In this document: piece after piece, positions 52,185 through 59,676 of the stretch
Layout: the number at the start of each line of letters is the position of its first letter
Numbering within the stretch: position 1 is the first letter of the stretch
Assembly: GCF_042695135.1 (NCBI RefSeq)
Contig: NZ_CP170547.1
Span: 3,534,001-3,598,000, forward strand
DNA: 64,000 nt
Origin: Epilithonimonas sp042695135
Lineage (GTDB): Bacteria > Bacteroidota > Bacteroidia > Flavobacteriales > Weeksellaceae
Reading direction: 5' to 3'
Translations under genes and position numbers: made by a program
The notes under the pieces: model-generated
The model's database searches: none
What the model was told of the DNA's origin: nothing
Seen by the model: the letters and a program-made list of their open reading frames with translations, nothing else

Positions 52185-53352
52185 TTTTTCTTACAATTAA
52201 TTGTTTTTCAAGAAGGTTTTCTTTTAGAATTTTAAAATGGACATCTCTTACTTTAAAGTTATTTGAAGACACAGGAAAAATAAAATCCAGAAACTTGTAT
52301 TTCCGTTTATTCGTTTTTCTGGCAATGATAATATCATTTAAATTCCTAAAAATATTGATGTTTTTTTCTGAGATTTTATCTGCATCAAATTTAAGGACAA
52401 CATCATCCGCAATTGGGTCTGATGTTTTACGAAATTTCTCAGTTAAATCAACAGCCGTTTTTTCCTGTTCTTTTTCAACATATTTTATCACTTCATCATT
52501 GGTATAAATATGAGAAACGAAAGGTTCTAATAGCTTCAGGGAATCTTCTGTACTATTTTCCAGGATAAGTCCGTAAGTTCTTTTATTTCGATGAAGGGAA
52601 TCATTCCTAAAACCCCATTTTCTATAAAAATTACGGTGAGAGTTTTCTTCCAGTTTTTTACTGATATTTTGATATTCTTCAGAAAACCTGGATGTTTTGC
52701 TCACAAAATGATAAACAATTGCGGATAAAGACAAAAGCGGTTTTTGTCCCGAAAGTTTTAATCGTAAAATCAAATCATCATCTTCACAAAACATCGGATT
52801 AAAAAGGGGATCCAATCCATTGATGTTCGTCAATAAAGCCTTTTCAGCAGCAAGAAAAAAACTCGAGTTTTCTACAAATAGATTTTCTTTATTTTTGTTG
52901 AGCTCTTCAAATTTAAAAAAATCATTGTATTTGAAATCATCAAAATCATTTCCAAAATCCTGAATCTCTTTCCACAGCCGGTTATCATCTTCAAAAATTG
53001 GAGGCTCTACTGTTTTATAATAAATCAAAGGATTTATTTGCAAAGCTTTTTGAATTTCTTTTACAAAGTTTTTACCCAAAACCATATCATTATGAAGAAA
53101 ACAGACATGGTTTTTGGTAGAGATTTCTATTGCTTTATTATAAGTGTCTGAAAGTGTTTTAGAATTGGGTTCATAGAATAACCGAACATTTTTATCAATT
53201 AAAGATTCAAGCCATTCGTGGGTTCCGTCAGAACTTCCAAAGCTGACGAAAACCAGTTGTTCGTCCGGATAGATATCACGAAAATGTTGATAAAACTTCT
53301 TCGAATATTCTAGATTATTCTTTAATCCAACTAAAAATGATATTTCATACAT
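52177..53352 (-). CDS. Family 2 glycosyltransferase with C-terminal extension
   Basis: The protein has 391 residues. EISFLVGLKNNLEYSKKFYQ at the start, LVFVSFGSSDGTHEWLESLI near 34, and VCFLHNDMVLGKNFVKEIQ near 83 form the GT-A core (HND in place of DxD). GLDPLFNPMFCEDDDLILRL near 180 is the acceptor/catalytic ED motif. About 130 C-terminal residues are charged and not obviously catalytic (EKEQEKTAVDLTEKFRK). It is 5 bases downstream of the cupin gene and overlaps the next glycosyltransferase, so all are one operon. Confidence 0.88.
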   Translation of the reverse strand: MYEISFLVGLKNNLEYSKKFYQHFRDIYPDEQLVFVSFGSSDGTHEWLESLIDKNVRLFYEPNSKTLSDTYNKAIEISTKNHVCFLHNDMVLGKNFVKEIQKALQINPLIYYKTVEPPIFEDDNRLWKEIQDFGNDFDDFKYNDFFKFEELNKNKENLFVENSSFFLAAEKALLTNINGLDPLFNPMFCEDDDLILRLKLSGQKPLLSLSAIVYHFVSKTSRFSEEYQNISKKLEENSHRNFYRKWGFRNDSLHRNKRTYGLILENSTEDSLKLLEPFVSHIYTNDEVIKYVEKEQEKTAVDLTEKFRKTSDPIADDVVLKFDADKISEKNINIFRNLNDIIIARKTNKRKYKFLDFIFPVSSNNFKVRDVHFKILKENLLEKQLIVRKNV

Positions 53353-53357
53353 TTGGA

Positions 53358-53702
53358 TTACTCTCTATCATATTCATCCTCCAACCTCACAATATCATCT
53401 TCACCAAAGTAAGTTCCTGTCTGCACTTCTATGAAAATGACCGGCTTGTCGGTAAGGTTCATGATTCTGTGTTTTGCTCCAAGAGGAATGAAAATGCTTT
53501 GTCCGTAAGCTAAAGGGATCTCCTCCCCGTCTAACACGATTGTTGCATTTCCTTCAATGATTGTCCATTGTTCCTGTCTTTTATAATGAAATTGGTAGGA
53601 TAATTTCTGTCCGGGGTTTACTTCGATTCTTTTCAATTTATAGTTGGGCTCATCTGCTAATACAAAATATTTACCCCAGGGTCTTTCGCCTATTTCTAAC
53701 AT
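53358..53702 (-). CDS. Mannose-6-phosphate isomerase type II-like cupin
   Basis: The start is ATG 53702 (MLEIGERPWGKYFVLADEPN), giving 114 residues. The longer frame would extend towards the promoter. GQKLSYQFHYKRQEQWTIIEG near 31-51 and GQSIFIPLGAKHRIMNLTDK near 72-91 are the two cupin motifs. ERPWGKY and QFHYKRxExW are the signature of the PMI type II C-terminal domain that follows GDP-mannose pyrophosphorylase in many bacteria. Here the domain stands alone. It lies just before two glycosyltransferase genes, so it may supply or modify a mannose-type precursor. Confidence 0.88.
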   Translation of the reverse strand: MLEIGERPWGKYFVLADEPNYKLKRIEVNPGQKLSYQFHYKRQEQWTIIEGNATIVLDGEEIPLAYGQSIFIPLGAKHRIMNLTDKPVIFIEVQTGTYFGEDDIVRLEDEYDRE

Positions 53703-53720
53703 AGTTTTTATTTTAATCTG

Positions 53721-53751
53721 CAAAAATACAATTTCGAAAAAGATTATCCAA
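53721..53751 (-). promoter_or_regulatory. Promoter of the cupin-glycosyltransferase unit
   Basis: Read on the minus strand: TTG at 53751-53749, a 20-base spacer, and TATTTTTG at 53728-53721. The ATG follows at 53702. Confidence 0.5.
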
Positions 53752-53802
53752 ATACGAATTTCGTCCTAAATTGAAATAACCTTTTCCAAGAATCGTGTTA
53801 AT

Positions 53803-54552
53803 TTATCTATTATTGTTAGAAGCCCATATTGATTCGCCTCCAGATCCATAAATTACAAGATTTCCGTCATCTTGCATTTTAAGCGTAGTTCCGTTTTTGC
53901 TTCCTGTTCTTGAACTGAAAACCGCTTGACTTCCTCGATCATAAACCACGAGATTGCCATCATTCTGAAACTCAGCCCTGATGCCTCTATTTGCAGTTTT
54001 AGCATCCCAAAGAACATTATTATTTGTATCATAAACTACCAGATTGCCATCTCTTTGAAAAATCAGATAAAAAGATCTATTGGGAGAATATACTCTGTCA
54101 TTAACTACAAATCGATATCCCTTGTTAATATTATTATTTTTTGGATTCCAACTACCGCCATTATTAACTTTATTATCAATCGAAGACCATACAGGACTAT
54201 TATTTTTATTATAAATTACAAGATTTCCGTCGTCCTGTAATCTTAACACGTCGCCTCTATTCTGAGTATTGCTACTAAAAACAGCTTTGCCGGATCGATT
54301 GTAAATCACAAAATTACCGTCCGCCTGAAACTGAGATTTGTTTCCCAGATTAGCCGTTTTAGAATCCCAAACCGAAGAGTTGCTTCTCGTATTGTAAATC
54401 ACAAGATTGCCATCATCCTGAAAAATCATATTGTAGGATCTGTTTGGTGAATAATATTTTTTATTCTTGAAGAACTCCTGACCCGAATAAAAATTCTGAG
54501 AAAACAAGCCCAGACTTATAAAAAGCATTATAAAAAAAAATATTTTTTTCAT
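53803..54552 (-). CDS. Secreted protein with tandem bulb-type (B-) lectin domains
   Basis: The start at 54552 (MKKIFFFIMLFISLGLFSQ) gives 249 residues with a Sec signal cleaved near 19. The mature protein is two B-lectin (monocot mannose-binding) beta-prism domains, each with three QxDxNxVxY sugar sites. They are QDDGNLVIY at 45, QADGNFVIY at 76, QDDGNLVIY at 106, QRDGNLVVY at 166, QNDGNLVVY at 196 and QDDGNLVIY at 227. A short linker at about 127-147 joins the domains. There is no T9SS sorting tail or lipobox. Two such domains in about 230 residues is the layout of LlpA lectin-like bacteriocins. It lies at the end of the glycan cluster. Confidence 0.9.
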   Translation of the reverse strand: MKKIFFFIMLFISLGLFSQNFYSGQEFFKNKKYYSPNRSYNMIFQDDGNLVIYNTRSNSSVWDSKTANLGNKSQFQADGNFVIYNRSGKAVFSSNTQNRGDVLRLQDDGNLVIYNKNNSPVWSSIDNKVNNGGSWNPKNNNINKGYRFVVNDRVYSPNRSFYLIFQRDGNLVVYDTNNNVLWDAKTANRGIRAEFQNDGNLVVYDRGSQAVFSSRTGSKNGTTLKMQDDGNLVIYGSGGESIWASNNNR

Positions 54553-54696
54553 TTCATCAAAGTTTATTTGTTGTAGTGTAAAGTTAAATTTATTTTTTAA
54601 ACACATCCATCATTATTTCTCGTCACAATAAAATTTTACTTAAGATTTAGAGGAATAAAATGATATACTAAACACCATAAACACTTTTAAATTTCT

Positions 54697-54704
54697 TAAT
54701 TTTG
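54697..54704 (+). promoter_or_regulatory. -7 element of gltX
   Basis: TAATTTTG, followed by CACC. Transcription from here would give a leader of about 125 bases before gltX at 54838. Confidence 0.5.
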
Positions 54705-54723
54705 CACCACAATTTTTTCAGTC

Positions 54724-54819
54724 ATGAACTTGGCTTTAAAATAATTATTTGATATGAAATCGCCGTTAACCAAAGTAATAAGAATTCAAGGCATTACAGC
54801 GATTGCATATGACCATTAA
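54724..54819 (+). other. gltX leader with two very short open frames
   Basis: Two short frames lie between the gltX promoter and its ATG. The first is 54724-54744 (MNLALK) and the second 54754-54819 (MKSPLTKVIRIQGITAIAYD, then H, 21 residues). Neither carries Glu codons, and I see no terminator-like stem. They could be translated leaders or chance frames. Confidence 0.35.
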
Positions 54820-54837
54820 AAAAATATAAACTTACAT

Positions 54838-56346
54838 ATGAAAAAAGTAAGAGTGCGATTTGCACCCAGCCCAACCGGCGCTTTACACCTCGGAGGCGTG
54901 AGAACGGCTTTGTATGATTACCTTTTTGCCAAGAATCAAGGCGGAGAATTTGTGCTTAGGATTGAGGATACCGATACTGCAAGATATGTTGAAGGTGCAG
55001 AAGATTACATCATGAATTCTCTGGAATGGTGCGGAATTATCCCGGACGAGAGCCCGAGAGTTGGCGGACCATACGCTCCTTACAGACAATCGGAAAGAAG
55101 AGACATCTACGACAGATATAAAGATCAGATCCTGAAAACAGATTATGCTTATCTCGCTTTTGATACACCGGAAGAATTGGATGCAATCCGTAAGGAATTT
55201 GAAGCTAAAGGTGACGTATTTTCTTATAATTATCAGACAAGACAACAATTAAAGAACAGTATTTCACTTTCTCAGGAAGAAGTCCAGAAATTGCTGGATG
55301 CAAACATTCCTTATGTGGTTCGTTTCAAAATGCCGGTTGACAGAATATTGAATCTTCAGGATATCATCAGAGGAAATTTTTCTGTGAATACAAATACTTT
55401 GGATGATAAGGTTCTGATCAAAAATGACGGAATGCCGACTTATCATTTTGCGAACGTAGTAGATGATTTCGAAATGAAAATCTCTCACGTAATTCGTGGT
55501 GAAGAATGGTTACCAAGTATGCCTTTGCACGTTTTATTATATGAAGCAATGGATTGGGAAACTCCTGAATTTGCTCATTTATCATTAATTCTAAAACCGG
55601 AAGGTAAAGGAAAATTAAGTAAAAGAGATGGTGCAAAATTCGGATTTCCAGTTTTTCCGATGAACTTCAAAGATCCTGAAAGCGATGAGATATGGAAAGG
55701 TTATAAAGAATCCGGTTATTTCCCCGAAGCTTTCATCAATATGACTGCATTATTAGGTTGGACTCCGGCAAACGACAGAGAAATCGTTTCTATGGATGAG
55801 ATGATTGCTGAATTTGACCTTCATAAAGTCCATAAAGCAGGCGCAAGATTTGATCCGCAAAAGGCAAAATGGTTCAACCAAGAATATTTGAAACTGAAAT
55901 CTGACGAAGAAGTTTTGGTTTTATTGAAAGAAATTGATGAAGTAAAAGCGTTGAATTTTTCTGATGATAAACTTTTGAAGATTGTTTCATTAATGAAAGA
56001 AAGGGCAACATTCGTTATTGATATTTACAACGATGGAAAATTCTTCTTCGAAGCACCAACTTCTTATGACGAAAAAGCATTGAAAAAAGCTTGGAACGAT
56101 ACAACTTCCGCCATTTTGAAAGACTTTGCTGCTAAATTGGAAACTTCAGAATTTGATTCTGAAACTTTGAAAGAAGCGATTCATCATTTTGCTGAAGAAC
56201 ATTCTTTGGGAATGGGAAAAGTAATGATGCCACTTCGATTAGCATTAGTTGGAGGACTGAAAGGTCCTGAGGTTCCGGATATTATGAACATTATTGGCAA
56301 AGAAGAAACTTTGAAAAGAATAGAAAAAGCAATTGCAGAAAATTAA
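54838..56346 (+). CDS. gltX: Glutamyl-tRNA synthetase
   Basis: The protein has 502 residues. KVRVRFAPSPTGALHLGGVR holds the HIGH-type box (HLGG), LRIEDTDTARYVEGAEDYIM near 41 follows, RGEEWLPSMPLHVLLYEAMD near 220 lies in the catalytic core, and GKGKLSKRDGAKFGFPVF near 255 has the KLSKR (KMSKS) motif. The C-terminal anticodon-binding domain is helical. The enzyme charges tRNA-Glu, and by analogy with other Bacteroidota it is expected to act in the cytosol alone. The leader upstream is unusually long. accA follows 64 bases later. Confidence 0.97.
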   Translation: MKKVRVRFAPSPTGALHLGGVRTALYDYLFAKNQGGEFVLRIEDTDTARYVEGAEDYIMNSLEWCGIIPDESPRVGGPYAPYRQSERRDIYDRYKDQILKTDYAYLAFDTPEELDAIRKEFEAKGDVFSYNYQTRQQLKNSISLSQEEVQKLLDANIPYVVRFKMPVDRILNLQDIIRGNFSVNTNTLDDKVLIKNDGMPTYHFANVVDDFEMKISHVIRGEEWLPSMPLHVLLYEAMDWETPEFAHLSLILKPEGKGKLSKRDGAKFGFPVFPMNFKDPESDEIWKGYKESGYFPEAFINMTALLGWTPANDREIVSMDEMIAEFDLHKVHKAGARFDPQKAKWFNQEYLKLKSDEEVLVLLKEIDEVKALNFSDDKLLKIVSLMKERATFVIDIYNDGKFFFEAPTSYDEKALKKAWNDTTSAILKDFAAKLETSEFDSETLKEAIHHFAEEHSLGMGKVMMPLRLALVGGLKGPEVPDIMNIIGKEETLKRIEKAIAEN

Positions 56347-56410
56347 TTGTCTTTTTCAAAATCGATTTATAAAAAAAACATTATTTTTGAGGGTTTAATC
56401 CAAACAAAGC

Positions 56411-57367
56411 ATGGAATATTTAGAATTTGAACAGCCTGTAAAGGAATTGATAGATCAGTACGAAAAATGTGTGCAACTGGGTACAGAAAGCGGCATTGAT
56501 GTAGATGAATCCTGCAAAAAGATCAAAACAAAAATAGAAGAAACTAAGAAAAAAATATACGGAAATCTGACGCCCTGGCAAAGAGTTCAGCTATCAAGAC
56601 ATCCGGACAGACCTTACACCTTAGATTACATCAATGGTTTGGCAGACGAAGGGAGTTTTGTAGAACTTCACGGTGACAGAAATTTCGGTGATGATCCTGC
56701 GATGATCGGTGGAATTGCCAGCATCAGCGGAAACACTGTAATGCTGATCGGAACTCAAAAAGGAAGAACTACCAAAGAACGCCAGCACAGACGTTTCGGA
56801 ATGTCGAATCCTGAAGGTTACAGAAAGGCTCTTAGATTAATGAAACTCGCTGAAAAATTCAATATTCCTGTAGTAACTTTGGTTGATACGCCTGGGGCTT
56901 ATCCGGGACTGGAAGCTGAAGAGCGCGGACAAGGTGAAGCGATTGCCAGAAACATCTTCGAAATGTGCTCTCTTAAAGTGCCAATTATTACCATCATCAT
57001 TGGTGAAGGTGCAAGTGGTGGCGCATTGGGAATTGGTGTTGGGAACAAGGTCTATATGATGGAAAATACTTGGTACTCTGTGATCTCTCCGGAAAACTGT
57101 TCAGCGATCCTTTGGAGAAGCTGGGAATATAAAGAAACTGCGGCCGCAACAATGAAACTGACGGCAGACGACATGCTGAAGCAAGAGTTGATTGACGGTA
57201 TCATTCCAGAGCCATTAGGAGGTGCGCATTATGACGCTGCAACTACTTATGAAAATGTGAAGAAAGTATTATTAAAAGATATTAAAACATTATCTAAACA
57301 AGCTCCAGAGAAATTGGTGAATGACCGTCAGGAGAAATTCATTGCGATGGGAGAATTCAAAGGGTAA
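56411..57367 (+). CDS. accA: Acetyl-CoA carboxylase carboxyltransferase subunit alpha
   Basis: The protein has 318 residues. MEYLEFEQPVKELIDQYEKC and the helical start lead into WQRVQLSRHPDRPYTLDYIN near 57. Then come LHGDRNFGDDPAMIGGIASI near 83, NPEGYRKALRLMKLAEKFNI near 131, LVDTPGAYPGLEAEERGQGEAIARN near 155 (acyl-CoA oxyanion region) and GEGASGGALGIGVGNKVYMMENTWYSVISPE near 195. It transfers the carboxyl from biotin to acetyl-CoA with AccD, which is not in the window. accB and accC are 10 kb upstream. A terminator follows. Confidence 0.97.
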   Translation: MEYLEFEQPVKELIDQYEKCVQLGTESGIDVDESCKKIKTKIEETKKKIYGNLTPWQRVQLSRHPDRPYTLDYINGLADEGSFVELHGDRNFGDDPAMIGGIASISGNTVMLIGTQKGRTTKERQHRRFGMSNPEGYRKALRLMKLAEKFNIPVVTLVDTPGAYPGLEAEERGQGEAIARNIFEMCSLKVPIITIIIGEGASGGALGIGVGNKVYMMENTWYSVISPENCSAILWRSWEYKETAAATMKLTADDMLKQELIDGIIPEPLGGAHYDAATTYENVKKVLLKDIKTLSKQAPEKLVNDRQEKFIAMGEFKG

Positions 57368-57393
57368 ACTCTGAATTTTAAAATATAATATTA

Positions 57394-57420
57394 AGTCTCA
57401 CAAATTGTGGGGCTTTTTTG
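57394..57420 (+). terminator. accA terminator
   Basis: AGTCTCACA pairs with TGTGGGGCT (two wobbles) across AAT, then a run of T. It lies 26 bases after the accA stop. Confidence 0.75.
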
Positions 57421-57447
57421 TTTTCAATTAGGAAAGTTGAATTGCAC

Positions 57448-57580
57448 GCAGCCCGACTTGAGTGGAGCTCTTTTTTGCATTGGGAAAGCTGTGGCAAAAA
57501 AAAGCGGGAACGGAAGGCGGAAAAGCTGCCATAAAAAATATATTAAATAGGTTTCGACGAAGTCAAATAGCTGCCCAAAT
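57448..57580 (+). repeat. Dispersed GCAGCCC...GCTGCCC element, copy A4
   Basis: Opens GCAGCCCGACTTGAGTGGAG, has AAAAAAAGCGGGAACGGAAG inside and a first AGCTGCC end at 57524-57530. About 40 bases later a second AGCTGCCCAAAT end appears after TTTCGACGAAGTC. It therefore looks like the element with an inserted or duplicated tail. It lies between the convergent accA and rpsB. Confidence 0.78.
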
Positions 57581-57619
57581 ATTTCTAAAGATTACTAATA
57601 GTTAAATATTATCACAAAA

Positions 57620-57650
57620 AAAAGCGGCTTCAAAATTTGAAGCCGCTTTT
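57620..57650 (-). terminator. rpsB terminator
   Basis: AAAAGCGGCTTCAAA pairs with TTTGAAGCCGCTTTT around a one-base centre, giving a 15-bp palindrome with a T-run on the minus strand. It lies 25 bases after the rpsB stop. Confidence 0.85.
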
Positions 57651-57674
57651 CTATTTTTAGAAAAAATCTTTTGA

Positions 57675-58436
57675 TTATTCTGCGTCGAAATCTGCGTCTT
57701 TGTCAGCAGTTACTACTTCACCTTCTTCTTTAGATTTTTCTTTGTCTGCTTTTCTTTGAGATAAACCTTCTTTGATAGATTCTGAAACTACGCTCAACAA
57801 CATATCAATAGATTTAGAAGCATCATCATTTCCTGGGATTACGAAATCCACTTTTCTTGGATCTGAGTTAGTATCTACGATACCGAAAACCGGGATACCC
57901 AATTTTTTAGCTTCTGTAACTGCGATGTGCTCTCTCATAATATCAACTACGAAAATAGCTGAAGGAAGACGAACCATGTCTGAGATAGAACCTAAGTTTT
58001 TCTCAAGATTTGCTCTTTGACGATCAACTTGTAATCTCTCTTTTTTAGATAAAGTTTCGAAAGTACCGTCTTTCTTCATTTTATCGATAGAGTTCATTTT
58101 CTTAACTGCTTTTCTGATCGTTACAAAGTTTGTAAGCATACCACCTGGCCATCTTTCTGTAATATAAGGCATGTTAAGTTCAGCAGCGTGTTTTGCTACT
58201 ACTTCTTTCGCTTGCTTTTTAGTCGCTACGAAAAGAACTTTTTTACCTGCAGAAGTTAATTTTTCCAAAGCTACACAAGCCTCGTCCAATTTAACAGCTG
58301 TTTTATGTAAATCTACGATGTGAATACCGTTTTTCTCCATGAAAATGTATGGAGCCATATTTGGGTTCCACTTTCTAGTCATGTGACCGAAGTGTACGCC
58401 AGCCTCTAAAAGGTCTTTTACATTTGCTTTTGCCAT
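57675..58436 (-). CDS. rpsB: Ribosomal protein S2
   Basis: This 253-residue small-subunit protein starts AKANVKDLLEAGVHFGHMTR and has KWNPNMAPYIFMEKNGIHIV near 24, ERWPGGMLTNFVTIRKAVKK near 95, and LGIPVFGIVDTNSDPRKVDF near 180, all S2 signatures. The C-terminus is acidic and lysine rich (KADKEKSKEEGEVV). tsf, its usual partner, does not follow; a terminator and repeat copy A4 do instead. It is the last gene of the rplM-rpsI-rpsB group, though a 179-base gap separates it from rpsI. Confidence 0.97.
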   Translation of the reverse strand: MAKANVKDLLEAGVHFGHMTRKWNPNMAPYIFMEKNGIHIVDLHKTAVKLDEACVALEKLTSAGKKVLFVATKKQAKEVVAKHAAELNMPYITERWPGGMLTNFVTIRKAVKKMNSIDKMKKDGTFETLSKKERLQVDRQRANLEKNLGSISDMVRLPSAIFVVDIMREHIAVTEAKKLGIPVFGIVDTNSDPRKVDFVIPGNDDASKSIDMLLSVVSESIKEGLSQRKADKEKSKEEGEVVTADKDADFDAE

Positions 58437-58615
58437 GTTTTCTTGTTTTTTGTTAGTTTACTTTCCGCTTTTCTGCAATCAACTTTACTTTAGATGGGAG
58501 TAAAGTTTGGATGCTAAACGTAACGGGCAATATTTAAGTGAGATTAAAAGACTTAAGGATTTGAGATATGAGACTAATAATCTTCCATCTCTTTTCTCTC
58601 CGTCTCTTGTCTGGA

Positions 58616-59002
58616 TTAACGTTTTGAGAACTGGAATCTCTTTCTTGCTTTTTTCTGACCGAATTTCTTTCTTTCAACCATTCTCGCATCTCTTGTAAGC
58701 AATCCGTGTGGCTTAAGAAGCAAACGGAATTCTTCGTTGATAGCGCATAATGCTCTAGAAACCCCTAGTCTGATAGCTTCAGCTTGTCCAGTAATCCCTC
58801 CTCCGAAAACATTAACTTTAAGATCATATTGATCAACAGTTTCTGTCAACAAAAATGGCTGATTCACTTTATAAACCAAAACATCCGTACAGAAATAAGT
58901 TTTAGCATCTTTACCGTTGATGTTAATAACGCCAGTTCCTGGCTTAACAAAAACTCTTGCAACAGAAGTTTTTCTTCTTCCGATTTTGTGTACTGTAGAC
59001 AT
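58616..59002 (-). CDS. rpsI: Ribosomal protein S9
   Basis: The 128-residue protein has STVHKIGRRKTSVARVFVKP at the start, GGGITGQAEAIRLGVSRALC near 68, and LLTRDARMVERKKFGQKKAR with a final FQFSKR. The C-terminal KR contacts P-site tRNA. rplM lies 5 bases upstream, giving the universal L13-S9 pair. The region downstream to rpsB (58437-58615) contains low-complexity AGATTA-like sequence and no gene. Confidence 0.98.
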   Translation of the reverse strand: MSTVHKIGRRKTSVARVFVKPGTGVININGKDAKTYFCTDVLVYKVNQPFLLTETVDQYDLKVNVFGGGITGQAEAIRLGVSRALCAINEEFRLLLKPHGLLTRDARMVERKKFGQKKARKRFQFSKR

Positions 59003-59007
59003 ATTAA

Positions 59008-59463
59008 TTATTTGAATTCGTTAACATTGATTACTTTAGGCTGCTGCGCTTCATGTTTGTGTTCTGTTCCCTCATATAAATAAAGGTTTTTGAACAAAGC
59101 AGAACCAAGTCTGTTTTTAGGAAGCATACCTTTGATAGATCTTTCCAAAACTTTCAGTTCGTCTTTTTTCTTAAGCTCCTCAGCAGTCATAAACTTCTGA
59201 CCACCAGGATATCCTGTATGCCAGATGTAAGTTTTATCTGCCCACTTGTTTCCGGAAAGTGTCACTTTCCCAGCGTTCAAAACGATTACATTGTCTCCGC
59301 AATCTGCGTGAGGTGTAAAATTCGTTTTGTGCTTACCTCTCAAAATCTTTGCAACGGTAGAAGCTAATCTTCCCAACGGTTGCTCAGCAGCGTCTACAAC
59401 AACCCATTCTTTATTTGCTGTAGCCTTATTTGCCGATACTGTTTTGTAACTTAATGTATTCAC
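59008..59463 (-). CDS. rplM: Ribosomal protein L13
   Basis: The 151-residue protein starts MNTLSYKTVSANKATANKEW. VVDAAEQPLGRLASTVAKIL near 22, LRGKHKTNFTPHADCGDNVI near 41 and GKVTLSGNKWADKTYIWHTGYPGG near 65 are the L13 signature. RSIKGMLPKNRLGSALFKNL is near 108. It is the first gene of the ribosomal group with a TACCTTTG -7 element upstream. The spacing to rpsI is 5 bases. It is a normal large-subunit component. Confidence 0.98.
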   Translation of the reverse strand: MNTLSYKTVSANKATANKEWVVVDAAEQPLGRLASTVAKILRGKHKTNFTPHADCGDNVIVLNAGKVTLSGNKWADKTYIWHTGYPGGQKFMTAEELKKKDELKVLERSIKGMLPKNRLGSALFKNLYLYEGTEHKHEAQQPKVINVNEFK

Positions 59464-59507
59464 AATTTATCGTTTACGATTAAACATAATTTTCCCTTAC
59501 GGGTGTG

Positions 59508-59515
59508 CAAAGGTA
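59508..59515 (-). promoter_or_regulatory. -7 element of the rplM-rpsI-rpsB unit
   Basis: TACCTTTG is read on the minus strand, 44 bases before the rplM start. The usual TTG is not evident. Confidence 0.5.
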
Positions 59516-59654
59516 GCAAAATTTTTTCGCCTGAAAAATTTATCCGTAAAAAAGATTTTAATTTTCTAATAATTAATGAGTTATTAAATAGAACTTCCTT
59601 TGAAATCTTTAAAATTAATTAATATGAAGACTATTATATAAGACTGCTTTTTTA

Positions 59655-59662
59655 TATTTTTG
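59655..59662 (+). promoter_or_regulatory. -7 element of the DUF3667 gene
   Basis: TATTTTTG lies 14 bases before the ATG at 59677. Confidence 0.4.
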
Positions 59663-59676
59663 AGGAAAATTCTAAA

